NCBI RefSeq assembly: GCF_007827465.1
Contig: NZ_VISL01000001.1
Location: 1,569,001 to 1,633,000, forward strand
Length of the DNA: 64,000 nucleotides
Reading direction: 5' to 3'
From: Dokdonia sp. Hel_I_53
GTDB lineage: Bacteria > Bacteroidota > Bacteroidia > Flavobacteriales > Flavobacteriaceae
In this document: positions 10,227-18,292 of the stretch, in pieces
Position numbering within the stretch: the stretch's first letter is position 1
Layout of the letters: each line of letters opens with the position of its first letter
The notes under the pieces: model-generated
What the model was told of the DNA's origin: nothing
What the model saw: only the letters and a program-made list of their open reading frames with translations
Database searches by the model: none
Translations under genes and position numbers: made by a program

Positions 10227-11171
10227 ATGCCTGATTATTTGCTTCCTTGGACAGTTCTTATAGGTCACATTGTTATCTTATTGCTGTTAGACTTTTTTGT
10301 GCTTCACAAAAAAAACCAAGTAATAAGTGTAAAAAAAGCCTCTTACGAGACACTCTTTTTTGTAGCTAATGCTTTGCTTTTTGCTGGGTTTATATTTTGG
10401 TTTTACAAAGAGGGACTGGTAGAAAATCCTTATAATTATAGTCCTAGTAAATCTGTAGTTACTTACTTAACTGGTTACCTTGTTGAATTATCGCTAAGCG
10501 TAGACAACCTATTTGTCATTGCTGTGATTTTTACATCTTTTAAAATACCAAGTCAGTATCAACATAAACTACTATTTCTTGGAATTCTAGGCGCAATCAT
10601 TTTTAGAGCTTTATTAATAGGTCTTGGCATCACACTTATAAACAAAATTCCTGGGATGCATTTTATCTTTGGAGCCATCTTGTTATTTACAGCTTTCAAA
10701 ATGTTGAAAGATGACCAACAGCCTATAAAGAATGAAGAACCTAAGGGTCTTTCAAAGTTTTTTAAATTTAGTAAAGTTATTGATGGCGATAAGTTTGTCA
10801 CACGAGTAGATGGAAAACGTATTTTCACAGCACTTTTTGGTGCGCTCGTCACAATAGAATTTACAGATTTACTTTTTGCACTAGATAGTATTCCAGCAAT
10901 TTTAGCCATTACTAAAGATCCGTTTATTATATACAGCTCTAATATTTTTGCAATCATGGGACTTAGATCGCTGTATTTCTTTCTTGCTAATATGCTAGAA
11001 AGATTTAAGTATTTGAAGTATAGTGTGTTTGTAATTTTACTTTTTGTGGCTGCAAAACTTGTTGTGGGTCATTACTACCCTTTCCCAGAATGGCTATCTT
11101 TAGTGGTCATATTCCTATCTTTAGGTACAGGGATTTTAATCTCTATTCAAAAAGGTAAAGCGCAAAACTAG
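10227..11171 (+). CDS. TerC-family integral membrane protein
   Basis: 314 residues, eight or nine hydrophobic helices. The family hallmarks are present: EltLSVDNLFVIAVIF-like sequence (VELSLSVDNLFVIAVIFTSF) with the acidic SVDN, and the second repeat IEFTDLLFALDSIPAILAIT with D residues in the membrane. TerC/Alx proteins are linked to metal (Mn) export or to tellurite resistance in other bacteria; the substrate here is unknown. I chose the ATG at 10227 (MPDYLLPW) rather than the in-frame ATG at 10197 because the latter lies inside the preceding gene and adds polar residues. It starts 4 bp after GT117 and ends 5 bp before the deacetylase, so the three probably form an operon. Confidence 0.88.
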   Translation: MPDYLLPWTVLIGHIVILLLLDFFVLHKKNQVISVKKASYETLFFVANALLFAGFIFWFYKEGLVENPYNYSPSKSVVTYLTGYLVELSLSVDNLFVIAVIFTSFKIPSQYQHKLLFLGILGAIIFRALLIGLGITLINKIPGMHFIFGAILLFTAFKMLKDDQQPIKNEEPKGLSKFFKFSKVIDGDKFVTRVDGKRIFTALFGALVTIEFTDLLFALDSIPAILAITKDPFIIYSSNIFAIMGLRSLYFFLANMLERFKYLKYSVFVILLFVAAKLVVGHYYPFPEWLSLVVIFLSLGTGILISIQKGKAQN

Positions 11172-11176
11172 CTGTA

Positions 11177-11842
11177 ATGATGTTTTCTAAAATAGCAAGG
11201 ATACCCTCCATCGTAAAGTGGTTTTATCCTTCTTGGTATATTTGGGACAAGAAAACTGGAAAGAAAATCATATATCTAACTTTTGACGATGGTCCTGTTC
11301 CTGAGGTTACAGACTTTGTATTAGATACGCTTTCGCGAAAGCGAAAAAAACCCATACCCGCCACATTTTTTTGCATAGGAGATAATGTGCGTAAGAACCC
11401 GACCATTTTTAAGCGTATTCTTAAGGAAGGGCACTCAATAGGTAATCATACTTTTAACCACCTCAAGGGAACAAAGACACCACTGGACATTTATATTAAA
11501 AATGTCCAACTTGCTAATCTAGAAATGGCAAAGCATTTAGACACAACGCCAAAAGAACTGAGTACTACTCTTTTTAGACCGCCTTATGGGATGTTTAAGA
11601 AAAAACAAGGCAAAGCCCTTAAAGACCTAGGTTATAAAATAATTATGTACCGTGTGGTTGGATATGATTGGCATGTAAACGTGAGCGCAGAAGACTGCTA
11701 CCAAAATATTATAAAGAACACAAAGGACGGTGACATAATCGTGCTCCACGATAGTCTAAAAGCAGCAAAAAATATGGAATATGCACTCCCTAAGGCACTT
11801 CGTTATTTTGAAAAAAATGGATTTGTTTTTGAAAAGCTATAA
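11177..11842 (+). CDS. Polysaccharide deacetylase (NodB/CE4 family)
   Basis: 221 residues. CE4 motifs are clear: motif 1 TFDDGP with catalytic and metal Asp37/Asp38, motif 2 GNHTFNH with the metal histidines, motif 3 FRPPYG, motif 4 YDWHVN, and motif 5 IIVLHDS. These enzymes remove N-acetyl groups from peptidoglycan or other polysaccharides. An N-terminal hydrophobic stretch is weak, so export is uncertain. The 16-bp palindrome encodes TLSRKRKKP between motif 1 and the ATFFCIG strand, a loop that tolerates length change in this family. It is the last gene of the GT117-TerC-deacetylase run and meets the thioredoxin-like gene convergently 3 bp away. Confidence 0.92.
   Translation: MMFSKIARIPSIVKWFYPSWYIWDKKTGKKIIYLTFDDGPVPEVTDFVLDTLSRKRKKPIPATFFCIGDNVRKNPTIFKRILKEGHSIGNHTFNHLKGTKTPLDIYIKNVQLANLEMAKHLDTTPKELSTTLFRPPYGMFKKKQGKALKDLGYKIIMYRVVGYDWHVNVSAEDCYQNIIKNTKDGDIIVLHDSLKAAKNMEYALPKALRYFEKNGFVFEKL
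11328..11343. repeat. Palindrome CGCTTTCGCGAAAGCG
   Basis: Perfect 16-bp copy inside the deacetylase gene, read as TLSRKR between motif 1 and the following strand. Confidence 0.95.
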
Positions 11843-11845
11843 GCA

Positions 11846-12145
11846 TTAATTTGCGTACTCCTCCATAATCCCAATTAATGTGGTTGCATCCTGCTCTCCA
11901 CTTTGTCTCCAGATCATTTCTCCCTTTTTATAGATAATTAAAGTAGGTAAAGATTTAATGCGCAGAGCATCTGCTAGCTCATTGTTTTTATCAACATTAA
12001 TCTTAATAATCTTACCACGATCTCCTACAGCTGCAGCAACGTCTCGCAACACAGGATGCATGGCTATAGAATCTTTGCTCCATTCTGTGTAGAAGTCTAA
12101 GAGTACAGGAATGTTAAGATCAATCAGTTCTCCAAATTTTGACAT
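11846..12145 (-). CDS. Thioredoxin-fold protein without the CxxC active site
   Basis: 99 residues from the ATG at 12145 (MSKFGELI); two further residues would come from an ATG 6 bp upstream. The thioredoxin fold is plain: PVLLDFYTEW, KIIKINVDKNNELADALRIKSLPTLIIYKKGE, with the conserved cis-Pro in SLPTL. At the active-site position, WSKDS (residues 22-26) replaces WCGPC, so both cysteines are gone and disulfide chemistry is not possible. It may act as a binding or chaperone-like thioredoxin, which is inference. The metallophosphoesterase gene on the same strand ends 64 bp upstream and may share its transcript. Confidence 0.88.
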   Translation of the reverse strand: MSKFGELIDLNIPVLLDFYTEWSKDSIAMHPVLRDVAAAVGDRGKIIKINVDKNNELADALRIKSLPTLIIYKKGEMIWRQSGEQDATTLIGIMEEYAN

Positions 12146-12208
12146 AATCACAATGATTTAATAGGTCAACCTAAGATGGCTTCTCTCAAAGATAAGATAT
12201 TATGTTCA

Positions 12209-13468
12209 TTATACATTTGCCGTATTCTTCCTAAGCGTAATCACAGTGATTTCTGGCCATATACCTACTCTACCTGGAAAGGCAAGGTACCCAAATCCTC
12301 TATTTACATTAATATACTGCTTAGCATCCTCATAAATTCCTGCCCAGTATTGATAACGCCATTTTACGGGACTCCACTTAAACCAGCCTGGGATTTCAAT
12401 ACCAAATTGCATCCCATGTGTGTGACCGCTTAGTGTTAAATGAAAGTGTTCTGGATGGTCTTTTACTTCAAATTCCCAGTGAGAAGGGTCGTGGCTCATC
12501 AAAATTTTGAAGTCAGTATCTGCAAGACCAGCGATTGCCTTATTAAGGTCTCCTGCCTTTTTAAATCCACCAGCGCCCCAATTTTCTACCCCAATAAGAG
12601 ATATACGCTGTCCATTTTTTTCAATAAAGCGATGCTCATTGAGCAGAAGATTGAAATCCATTTCTTGTTGAATTTGTTTGAGCTTATCGAGATTTGCTAC
12701 TTTCTCTTCATTAGAAGACCAGTTTACATAATCTCCATAGTCATGGTTTCCTAATACAGAAAATTTTCCATCTTTTGCTTCTAACCTAGCAAAAGAATCC
12801 TTCCAGGGTTCCATCTCGCTTGCAAGATTATTTACCATATCGCCAGTAAAGAGAATAACATCACTGGCTTGTTCATTAATAAGGTCTATCGCATAATTTA
12901 CCTTTTCAGAATTGTCAAAACTTCCACTATGTATATCACTTATTTGAGTGATTTGATAGCCATCAAATGCATCTGGAAGATCGTCATAGGAAAGTTCATA
13001 TTTCAAGACCTTAAAGTTATAACGCCCTTTAAAGACACCATATAAAATGGAGGCAAAAGGAATGGCAGCCAGCCCGAGTGCTAGTTGCGAAACAAATTTT
13101 CGCCGTGATGGAATTATAGATCCTTCAGGCTTAGTTATGAATTTGTTATAGATAGCTTTAAAAAATCTATATACATCTTCTCCAAACATAGTGGCAATAA
13201 TAAACAGCTTACAAACAATTAAGATGACAAAAGAGACGATGAAAAACTGTGTGAGCGCGCTCATATTACGCCGACCACCTGTTGAAAATTGATAAAAAAG
13301 ACCGCCAATAACAAATAGGGTAATTAAAAAATAAAAAACAGTACCCCAGCGACCTTTGATTAAAAAACGGAACGCCTGATATGCATAGATATCTAACGCG
13401 ATTATGAATAGAATGAATAATATAAATCTCAACACAGCTAAAAAATTTTTCAAATGTAAGTCGCACAT
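12209..13468 (-). CDS. Membrane-anchored metallophosphoesterase (YkuE-like)
   Basis: 419 residues. The first 130 contain about four membrane helices, then a positively charged linker and the calcineurin-like phosphoesterase domain. Metal motifs run in order: QISDIHSG (D-x-H), LFTGDMVNN (GD), SVLGNHDYG (GNHD), LMSHDPSHW (H), LSGHTHGMQFG (GHTH). All ligands of the binuclear metal site are present. Related proteins hydrolyse phosphoesters of lipids such as UDP-sugars; the substrate here cannot be told. The start is the first ATG after the manA-distal gap. A palindrome copy lies in the 89-bp gap upstream. Confidence 0.9.
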   Translation of the reverse strand: MCDLHLKNFLAVLRFILFILFIIALDIYAYQAFRFLIKGRWGTVFYFLITLFVIGGLFYQFSTGGRRNMSALTQFFIVSFVILIVCKLFIIATMFGEDVYRFFKAIYNKFITKPEGSIIPSRRKFVSQLALGLAAIPFASILYGVFKGRYNFKVLKYELSYDDLPDAFDGYQITQISDIHSGSFDNSEKVNYAIDLINEQASDVILFTGDMVNNLASEMEPWKDSFARLEAKDGKFSVLGNHDYGDYVNWSSNEEKVANLDKLKQIQQEMDFNLLLNEHRFIEKNGQRISLIGVENWGAGGFKKAGDLNKAIAGLADTDFKILMSHDPSHWEFEVKDHPEHFHLTLSGHTHGMQFGIEIPGWFKWSPVKWRYQYWAGIYEDAKQYINVNRGFGYLAFPGRVGIWPEITVITLRKNTANV

Positions 13469-13535
13469 AATCGATAGACGTTACATTTACGTTTCTTTAA
13501 CTAATTACTAAAACTAGATTGTAGATGGTTGTTCC

Positions 13536-13549
13536 GCTTTCGCGAAAGC
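13536..13549. repeat. Palindrome GCTTTCGCGAAAGC
   Basis: Perfect 14-bp copy in the gap after the manA stop and before the metallophosphoesterase start (both genes on the minus strand). Confidence 0.95.
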
Positions 13550-13557
13550 ATAAACCT

Positions 13558-14529
13558 CTAGATTGTAACTTCTAACAATTTTGCATTGCTACTTTCTACT
13601 GTTACTGAGGTTAGCATTGCTGGGAGTAGTATTGCATACCCAGTAGCAAGATGGAAGATGCTTTTATTATAGATAACATTTACAGAACCCTCTACACACA
13701 TTAAAATAACAAAGGAATCTGTGTCAGAATAGTCCAGCTCCACCTCGCTTGTTAAAGAGATAATATTTGTAGTAAAAAATGGCGTGTGGATAGCATCCGT
13801 GCGTTTATTTTCTTCTAAGGTATATGAAGTTTTATATGATTCTTTAGAGGTATAATCAATTACATCTTCTGCAAGTTCATTATGTAATTCGCGCTTTTTC
13901 CCCGTCTTTTTATCCACTCTATCATAATCATAAATCCGGTATGTAATATTTGAGGTTTGCTGTATTTCTGCTAACAAGACCCCTGCACCTATAGCGTGTA
14001 CACGGCCTGCGGGTATATAAAACAGGTCACCAGCACTTACTTTCTCTTTATGAAGTGAGTTCTCTATAGTACCCCTCTTTAATTGATTATTAAATGACTG
14101 CTTATCTGTATTATGATTAAAACCTATCACAATTTCGGCAAAAGGATCTGCCTGCATGATATACCACATTTCATTCTTACCCACGCCATTGTGTCGCTTT
14201 TTTGCAACCTCATTAGTAGGGTGAACTTGAATAGACAAAGGTGTTTTTGCATCGATACACTTTACAAGTAGTGGAAATTGATCTCCAAATCGTGACATTA
14301 CAGAATGACCCAAAAGCTTAGGCCCATAGATTGCTATAAGATCTGTAAGCGTTTTTCCTTTTAAATGTCCATGTGCTACAACAGTTTTACTACCCTTTAC
14401 ATCTGAGATTTCCCAAGATTCACCTATTTGATCTTCTGAACATTCTTTATGAAGAGTCGTACGAAGTTTGTTCCCTCCCCAAATGCGGTACTTAAAAATA
14501 GGTTCAAAAACCAGAGGGTATAAATCCAT
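13558..14529 (-). CDS. manA: Mannose-6-phosphate isomerase, class I
   Basis: 323 residues, typical of the short bacterial type I phosphomannose isomerases. It interconverts fructose 6-phosphate and mannose 6-phosphate, feeding GDP-mannose and mannosylation. Cupin metal motifs are seen: SIQVHPTNE (Gln and His ligands), NEMWYIM (Glu), and IPAGRVHAIGAGVLLAEIQQ (His). YRIYDYDR is the family's sugar-binding stretch. A TATCTTTG box lies at 14544-14551 on the minus strand, about 15 bp before the ATG. Divergent from the ABC gene. The presence of GT117 and two GT2 genes nearby makes a mannose supply role plausible, but no operon links them. Confidence 0.93.
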   Translation of the reverse strand: MDLYPLVFEPIFKYRIWGGNKLRTTLHKECSEDQIGESWEISDVKGSKTVVAHGHLKGKTLTDLIAIYGPKLLGHSVMSRFGDQFPLLVKCIDAKTPLSIQVHPTNEVAKKRHNGVGKNEMWYIMQADPFAEIVIGFNHNTDKQSFNNQLKRGTIENSLHKEKVSAGDLFYIPAGRVHAIGAGVLLAEIQQTSNITYRIYDYDRVDKKTGKKRELHNELAEDVIDYTSKESYKTSYTLEENKRTDAIHTPFFTTNIISLTSEVELDYSDTDSFVILMCVEGSVNVIYNKSIFHLATGYAILLPAMLTSVTVESSNAKLLEVTI

Positions 14530-14598
14530 TCAAATATTTTTTACAAAGATACACCATACAAAAATTTTTGGGCTTTATGAGAACTAGATTGCTTGCTT

Positions 14599-14606
14599 TA
14601 TTTTTG
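14599..14606 (+). promoter_or_regulatory. -7 promoter box TATTTTTG deciding the ABC ATPase start
   Basis: Matches TAnnTTTG 6 bp before the ATG at 14613, so the mRNA would start almost at that ATG. The upstream ATG at 14577 and the frame's earlier start lie before this box and are unlikely to be used. No good TTG is found at the usual spacing. Confidence 0.5.
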
Positions 14607-14612
14607 TACCCT

Positions 14613-15554
14613 ATGTTAAGAATAGAGAAGCTACACCATCAACTATCTAATCGCTTTACAATAGGCCCCCTATCACTGACTATAGATAGTGGGACTCATG
14701 TCGCAATTATAGGTGAGAGTGGCTGCGGGAAGACAACACTGCTCAAAATTATTTATGGACTCTACGAGGTGACCAATGGTACTATCTTTTGGGGGGATCA
14801 ACATGTCACGGGTCCAGATGATAATTTAATCCCTGGAATGCCTTACATGAAATACCTTTCGCAAGACTTTGACTTGATGCCTTATACTACGGTTGCAGAA
14901 AATATTAATAAATATCTTAGCAGACTAACGCCTAAGAAAAGTAGACAACGTACAGATGAGTTACTCAGAGTTGTAGAAATGACTGCTCTAGCTGATGTTA
15001 AAGTAAAAACACTTTCTGGAGGTCAAATGCAGCGAGTAGCACTCGCTCAAACACTGGCAAAAGAACCTGAACTCTTGCTACTTGACGAACCATTTTCACA
15101 CATAGATAATTTTAGAAAAAATAAATTACGCCGAAAATTATTTAAATACTTGAGAGAACAAAACATTACTTGCATAGTAGCTACACACGATAGTACAGAC
15201 GTATTATCTTATATGAATCAGACTATTGTGATGAAAGATGGACAGGTAGTTTGTAAAGATGATACCCAAGCTATTTTTGAAAACCCTCCGTCTTGTTATG
15301 TTGGTTCTCTCTTTGATGATATCAATGTGTTACCAAAAGAATGGTTTGATGAAGTGTCTTTATCCGATAAAAAAAGGCTTTTATATCCTCACCAAATACA
15401 GATAACTCCTCAAGGTAAAGAGATTGTCATAGAGCACTCTTATTTTATGGGTTCACATTATCTTATTATGGGATATCATGGTGATCAATCTGTTTTATTC
15501 AACCACAGGGAAGATCTAGAGAAAGGATCAAATCACAGAATTAGCATTAAATAA
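14613..15554 (+). CDS. ABC transporter ATP-binding protein, stand-alone
   Basis: 313 residues from ATG 14613 (MLRIEKLHHQLSNRF). Walker A GESGCGKT (residues 34-41), Q-loop in YLSQDFDLMPY, signature LSGGQMQRVALAQ, Walker B LLLLDEPF, H-loop ATHDS. The C-terminal 90 residues form an extra domain (HQIQITPQGK, HSYFMGSHYLIMGYH) like the regulatory TOBE-type domain of importers of the polyamine/iron/molybdate group. No permease or binding protein is nearby, so the transporter partner must be encoded elsewhere. A longer in-frame start at 14568 would add 15 residues upstream of a promoter box and is rejected. Confidence 0.88.
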   Translation: MLRIEKLHHQLSNRFTIGPLSLTIDSGTHVAIIGESGCGKTTLLKIIYGLYEVTNGTIFWGDQHVTGPDDNLIPGMPYMKYLSQDFDLMPYTTVAENINKYLSRLTPKKSRQRTDELLRVVEMTALADVKVKTLSGGQMQRVALAQTLAKEPELLLLDEPFSHIDNFRKNKLRRKLFKYLREQNITCIVATHDSTDVLSYMNQTIVMKDGQVVCKDDTQAIFENPPSCYVGSLFDDINVLPKEWFDEVSLSDKKRLLYPHQIQITPQGKEIVIEHSYFMGSHYLIMGYHGDQSVLFNHREDLEKGSNHRISIK

Positions 15555-15566
15555 ATGTATTTCTTA

Positions 15567-16025
15567 TCAATAAACTGATGTGATTGTTATCTCGTTTTCG
15601 CGGAAGCGAATTACATCTCCTTTTTTCTTACCTAACAACAGTTGCCCTATTGGTGCAGATAAAGCTATTGCATAATATGAACGATCTTTTGTCTTGAGTA
15701 GACCTGCAGATATGGAAATAAAAAAACTGCTGTTATCAGTGTGTACAATACTCCCGAGCCTCACATGATCACTTACAACTTTTATATCAACCTTAGAGAG
15801 TGCTTCTTCAATTTTTGAAATTTCCTTTAGTTGTGCTCCTACTTGCTCTCGATTAATTTGCAACATCGCCCTGCCAGTCTCGTGCTTGTCTCCTGCAGAG
15901 CTTTTGGTTTCATTTTCTAGTGATTCCACAATATCTGCAATGACGTTTTCAACTTTATCACGTCTGTTGGCAATCCATTGTTTGCACTTATCATACAATG
16001 CTATCTTTATCTCCAAGTGATTCAT
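15567..16025 (-). CDS. GreA/GreB-like transcription elongation factor family protein
   Basis: 152 residues. An N-terminal coiled-coil region (residues about 5-85, rich in E/K/Q heptads) is followed by a GreA/GreB C-terminal-like domain: LGSIVHTDNSSFFISISAG, AIALSAPIGQLLLGKKKGDVIRFREN. The SAPIGQLLLGKKKGD signature is the standard Gre C-terminal motif. The coiled-coil tip acidic pair of true GreA is not evident, so cleavage-stimulating activity is uncertain; such proteins are often mislabelled 3-oxoacyl-ACP synthase in this phylum. A degenerate palindrome (15593-15608) encodes IRFRE near the C-terminus. Confidence 0.82.
   Translation of the reverse strand: MNHLEIKIALYDKCKQWIANRRDKVENVIADIVESLENETKSSAGDKHETGRAMLQINREQVGAQLKEISKIEEALSKVDIKVVSDHVRLGSIVHTDNSSFFISISAGLLKTKDRSYYAIALSAPIGQLLLGKKKGDVIRFRENEITITSVY
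15593..15608. repeat. Degenerate palindrome copy CGTTTTCGCGGAAGCG
   Basis: Two changes from the consensus. It lies in the GreA-like gene and is read as RFRE on the minus strand. Confidence 0.5.
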
Positions 16026-16120
16026 TAATAAATTTTTACAGATAGGTTTACAGGATTTATTGAGTTTATTAAACTTTTATATTATTCTGTTTAGACAGTT
16101 GTCTTTACGTTACAATGAAT

Positions 16121-17236
16121 TCAATCCACTAAATTTGCTAATTCTTCACCTACCGTACTTCCTATGGCAACACCCATTCCTCCCAATCTGACTCCACAGT
16201 AAACATTTTCTGAAAGTCTCTCTAAAACAGGTTTCTTCTGTGTGCCTACCCCCATGATTCCGCTCCATCGATACGCTATTTTAATTTCTTTTCCTGGCAA
16301 GATTACTTCTCTGAGAAGTCTTTCTAATTCATTTTGAACTAATCGTGTCTGACCTATTTGTGTGGTTTCTTCGGTCTTAAAATCAAGATTCCTACCCCCT
16401 CCCAACAGTATCCTATTATTGATATTTCTAAAATAATAATATCCTTGGTCTAAATGAAATGTCCCTTTTATTCTCAAATCTTTTAGAGGTTCTGTAATTA
16501 GTACTTGTGCTCTCGCTGGCTTCACATCAGAAATATGAAGATCTTTAGCAAAGCCATTGGTTGCGATGAGCATTTTTTTTGAAACAAATGAAAAATGCGC
16601 GGTATCAATAATCACTTGGTTCTGCTCCTCACTGTAATCAAGTACAGTACAATTATTTAAAATATAAATGTCGTTTTTATATGCTTTTAAAAGTAAGGCC
16701 TTCATCATCTTACCCGTGTCTATCTGGCCTTCTAATTCATTAAAGATGAGTTTAGGTTGTACATTATCAAAACAAAATGGATCCTCTACTATACTATAAA
16801 CGTTTTTGTTAAAAATGGGAAAGAGCAACTTATTTATAGAATTCATCTCTTTTAGGCAGGACTCATATAACTTGACATCCTCTTCTTGAAAAAGTTCATA
16901 TCCGCCATATTGCCTATAGTCAAGAGTATGATCACCTATTAACTTCCTAAGTTTAGACAATCCATTAATACGTTTTTTAACGAGTGAAACAACCTCATCC
17001 TCAGAATGGGATTTTAGATCTTCAAGAATTTCGGAGAGACTACCAAAGCAAGCAAAACCTGCATTTTTGGTACTTGCTCCTTGCGGTAGAACTCCTTTTT
17101 CTAGTATGCATATTTTTGAATTTGGAAATCTTTCGCGTAAGCGTAAAGCACAAGTTAATCCCACAATCCCACTACCTACTACCGTATAGTCTATGTTTGT
17201 AAACCACGAATTATGTTCCCAAAAACTAAGTTCCAT
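16121..17236 (-). CDS. FAD-dependent oxidoreductase (DAO family)
   Basis: 371 residues from ATG 17236 (MELSFWEHNSW); an ATG 30 bp upstream would add ten residues (MDRVFLRKEN). Dinucleotide-binding motif VVGSGIVGLTCALRLRERFP and the ILEKG strand end bind the ADP part of FAD. The DAO-type GFACFGS follows, a GYYYFRN strand sits mid-protein, and a C-terminal GVRLGGMGVAIGSTVGEELA motif contacts the flavin. Members oxidise the C-N bond of amino acids or sarcosine-like amines; the substrate is not predictable. A degenerate palindrome at 17130-17143 encodes part of LRERF. It is a single gene with about 95 bp to the Gre-like gene downstream. Confidence 0.88.
   Translation of the reverse strand: MELSFWEHNSWFTNIDYTVVGSGIVGLTCALRLRERFPNSKICILEKGVLPQGASTKNAGFACFGSLSEILEDLKSHSEDEVVSLVKKRINGLSKLRKLIGDHTLDYRQYGGYELFQEEDVKLYESCLKEMNSINKLLFPIFNKNVYSIVEDPFCFDNVQPKLIFNELEGQIDTGKMMKALLLKAYKNDIYILNNCTVLDYSEEQNQVIIDTAHFSFVSKKMLIATNGFAKDLHISDVKPARAQVLITEPLKDLRIKGTFHLDQGYYYFRNINNRILLGGGRNLDFKTEETTQIGQTRLVQNELERLLREVILPGKEIKIAYRWSGIMGVGTQKKPVLERLSENVYCGVRLGGMGVAIGSTVGEELANLVD
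17130..17143. repeat. Degenerate palindrome copy CTTTCGCGTAAGCG
   Basis: One mismatch in the right arm. It falls in the nucleotide-binding domain of the FAD oxidoreductase (LRLRERF). Confidence 0.45.
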
Positions 17237-17266
17237 GTTTTCTTTTCGTAAAAATACTCTATCCAT

Positions 17267-17596
17267 GTTAGTCTTAAGCTTGAGAAACGTCTAAATACCT
17301 TTAGCATAATGAATACTTAGAGCCCCAAACTTAGCATCATATAAATAAGAATTGGGAACTTATAAGTCTAACCAGAAATAGAGCGTAACTAAGTAATGGA
17401 TTTTTTTTTACGATCTTGCACATCAATTTAAGATGTGAGCCCTAGACACAACAAAATAATAATAGAAATAGCTTATTATATTTTACGAATATAATTTGCA
17501 TATTAAATTTGAAAAATTACAATCGAAGATCTTACTGATGAGTGGCTCAGATCAACAGCTGTTACTGTAAAACCATTCTTTTGCCTCCTAAACCAA
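17267..17596. other. Intergenic region between divergent genes
   Basis: 330 bp without a gene. A TAAATTTG box on + at 17504-17511 could be the -7 element for the GT2 operon, giving a leader of about 80 nt. No recognisable RNA or repeat is seen. Confidence 0.5.
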
Positions 17597-18292
17597 ATGA
17601 AAGAAAAAATCATTAAAGTAATTATACCAGCCTATAATGAAGAAGATTCAATAGGGCTTGTTATTAAAGACATTCCAAAAATCGTAGATGAAATTATTGT
17701 AGTTGATAATGGGTCTACAGACCGTACGGCATCTGTTGCAGAAGCTGGAGGTGCTACAGTGTTGCATGAAGATAATCGCGGTTACGGATACGCATGTCTT
17801 AAAGGTATGTCACACATTGCAAATGCTGATCCAAAACCAGAGATTGTTGTATTCTTAGATGGAGATTATAGTGATTACCCTGAGCAACTTACAGATTTAG
17901 TAGCCCCTATTATAGAAAGAAATTACGATTTTGTAATAGGAGCAAGAGAAAAACGCTTTCGCGAAAGAGGTTCAATGACCACGCCTCAAGTTTTCGGAAA
18001 CTGGCTAGCCACTGGTTTAATGACTTTATTTTTTAGCGCTCATTATACAGACTTAGGTCCTTTTAGAGCAATTAAATATGATAAGTTACTTTCATTAGAA
18101 ATGGAAGACAAAACTTATGGGTGGACGGTAGAGATGCAATTGAAAGCATTAAAGAAAAAGTTAAAGTATAAAGAAATACCTGTAATGTATCGCAATAGAA
18201 TAGGTGTATCAAAAGTTTCTGGAACATTGAAAGGAGCGGTTAATGCAGGTGTAAAAATTCTTGGATGGATTTTTAAATACAGTGTAAAATGA
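17597..18292 (+). CDS. GT2 glycosyltransferase (DPM1-like, cytoplasmic)
   Basis: 231 residues, no membrane segments. GT-A motifs: VIIPAYNEEDSIG, IIVVDNGSTDRTA, NRGYGYACLKG, VFLDGDYSDYP (metal-binding D-D), then the acceptor loop with TDLGPFRAIKYD and YGWTVEMQLKAL. This resembles polyprenyl-phosphate mannosyl/glucosyltransferases that make lipid-linked sugar donors. The next gene overlaps it by 4 bp (ATGA), so the two act in one operon. An incomplete palindrome at 17956-17967 encodes RFRERG in the variable loop after VIGAREK. Confidence 0.88.
   Translation: MKEKIIKVIIPAYNEEDSIGLVIKDIPKIVDEIIVVDNGSTDRTASVAEAGGATVLHEDNRGYGYACLKGMSHIANADPKPEIVVFLDGDYSDYPEQLTDLVAPIIERNYDFVIGAREKRFRERGSMTTPQVFGNWLATGLMTLFFSAHYTDLGPFRAIKYDKLLSLEMEDKTYGWTVEMQLKALKKKLKYKEIPVMYRNRIGVSKVSGTLKGAVNAGVKILGWIFKYSVK
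17956..17967. repeat. Palindrome core CTTTCGCGAAAG
   Basis: A 12-bp core, right arm truncated (GAAAGAGG), read as RFRER in the GT2 gene. Confidence 0.7.

Noticed and set aside
12176..12754. Plus-strand frames opposite the metallophosphoesterase
   Set aside because: Antisense shadows of a well-supported gene with all catalytic motifs; no family features.
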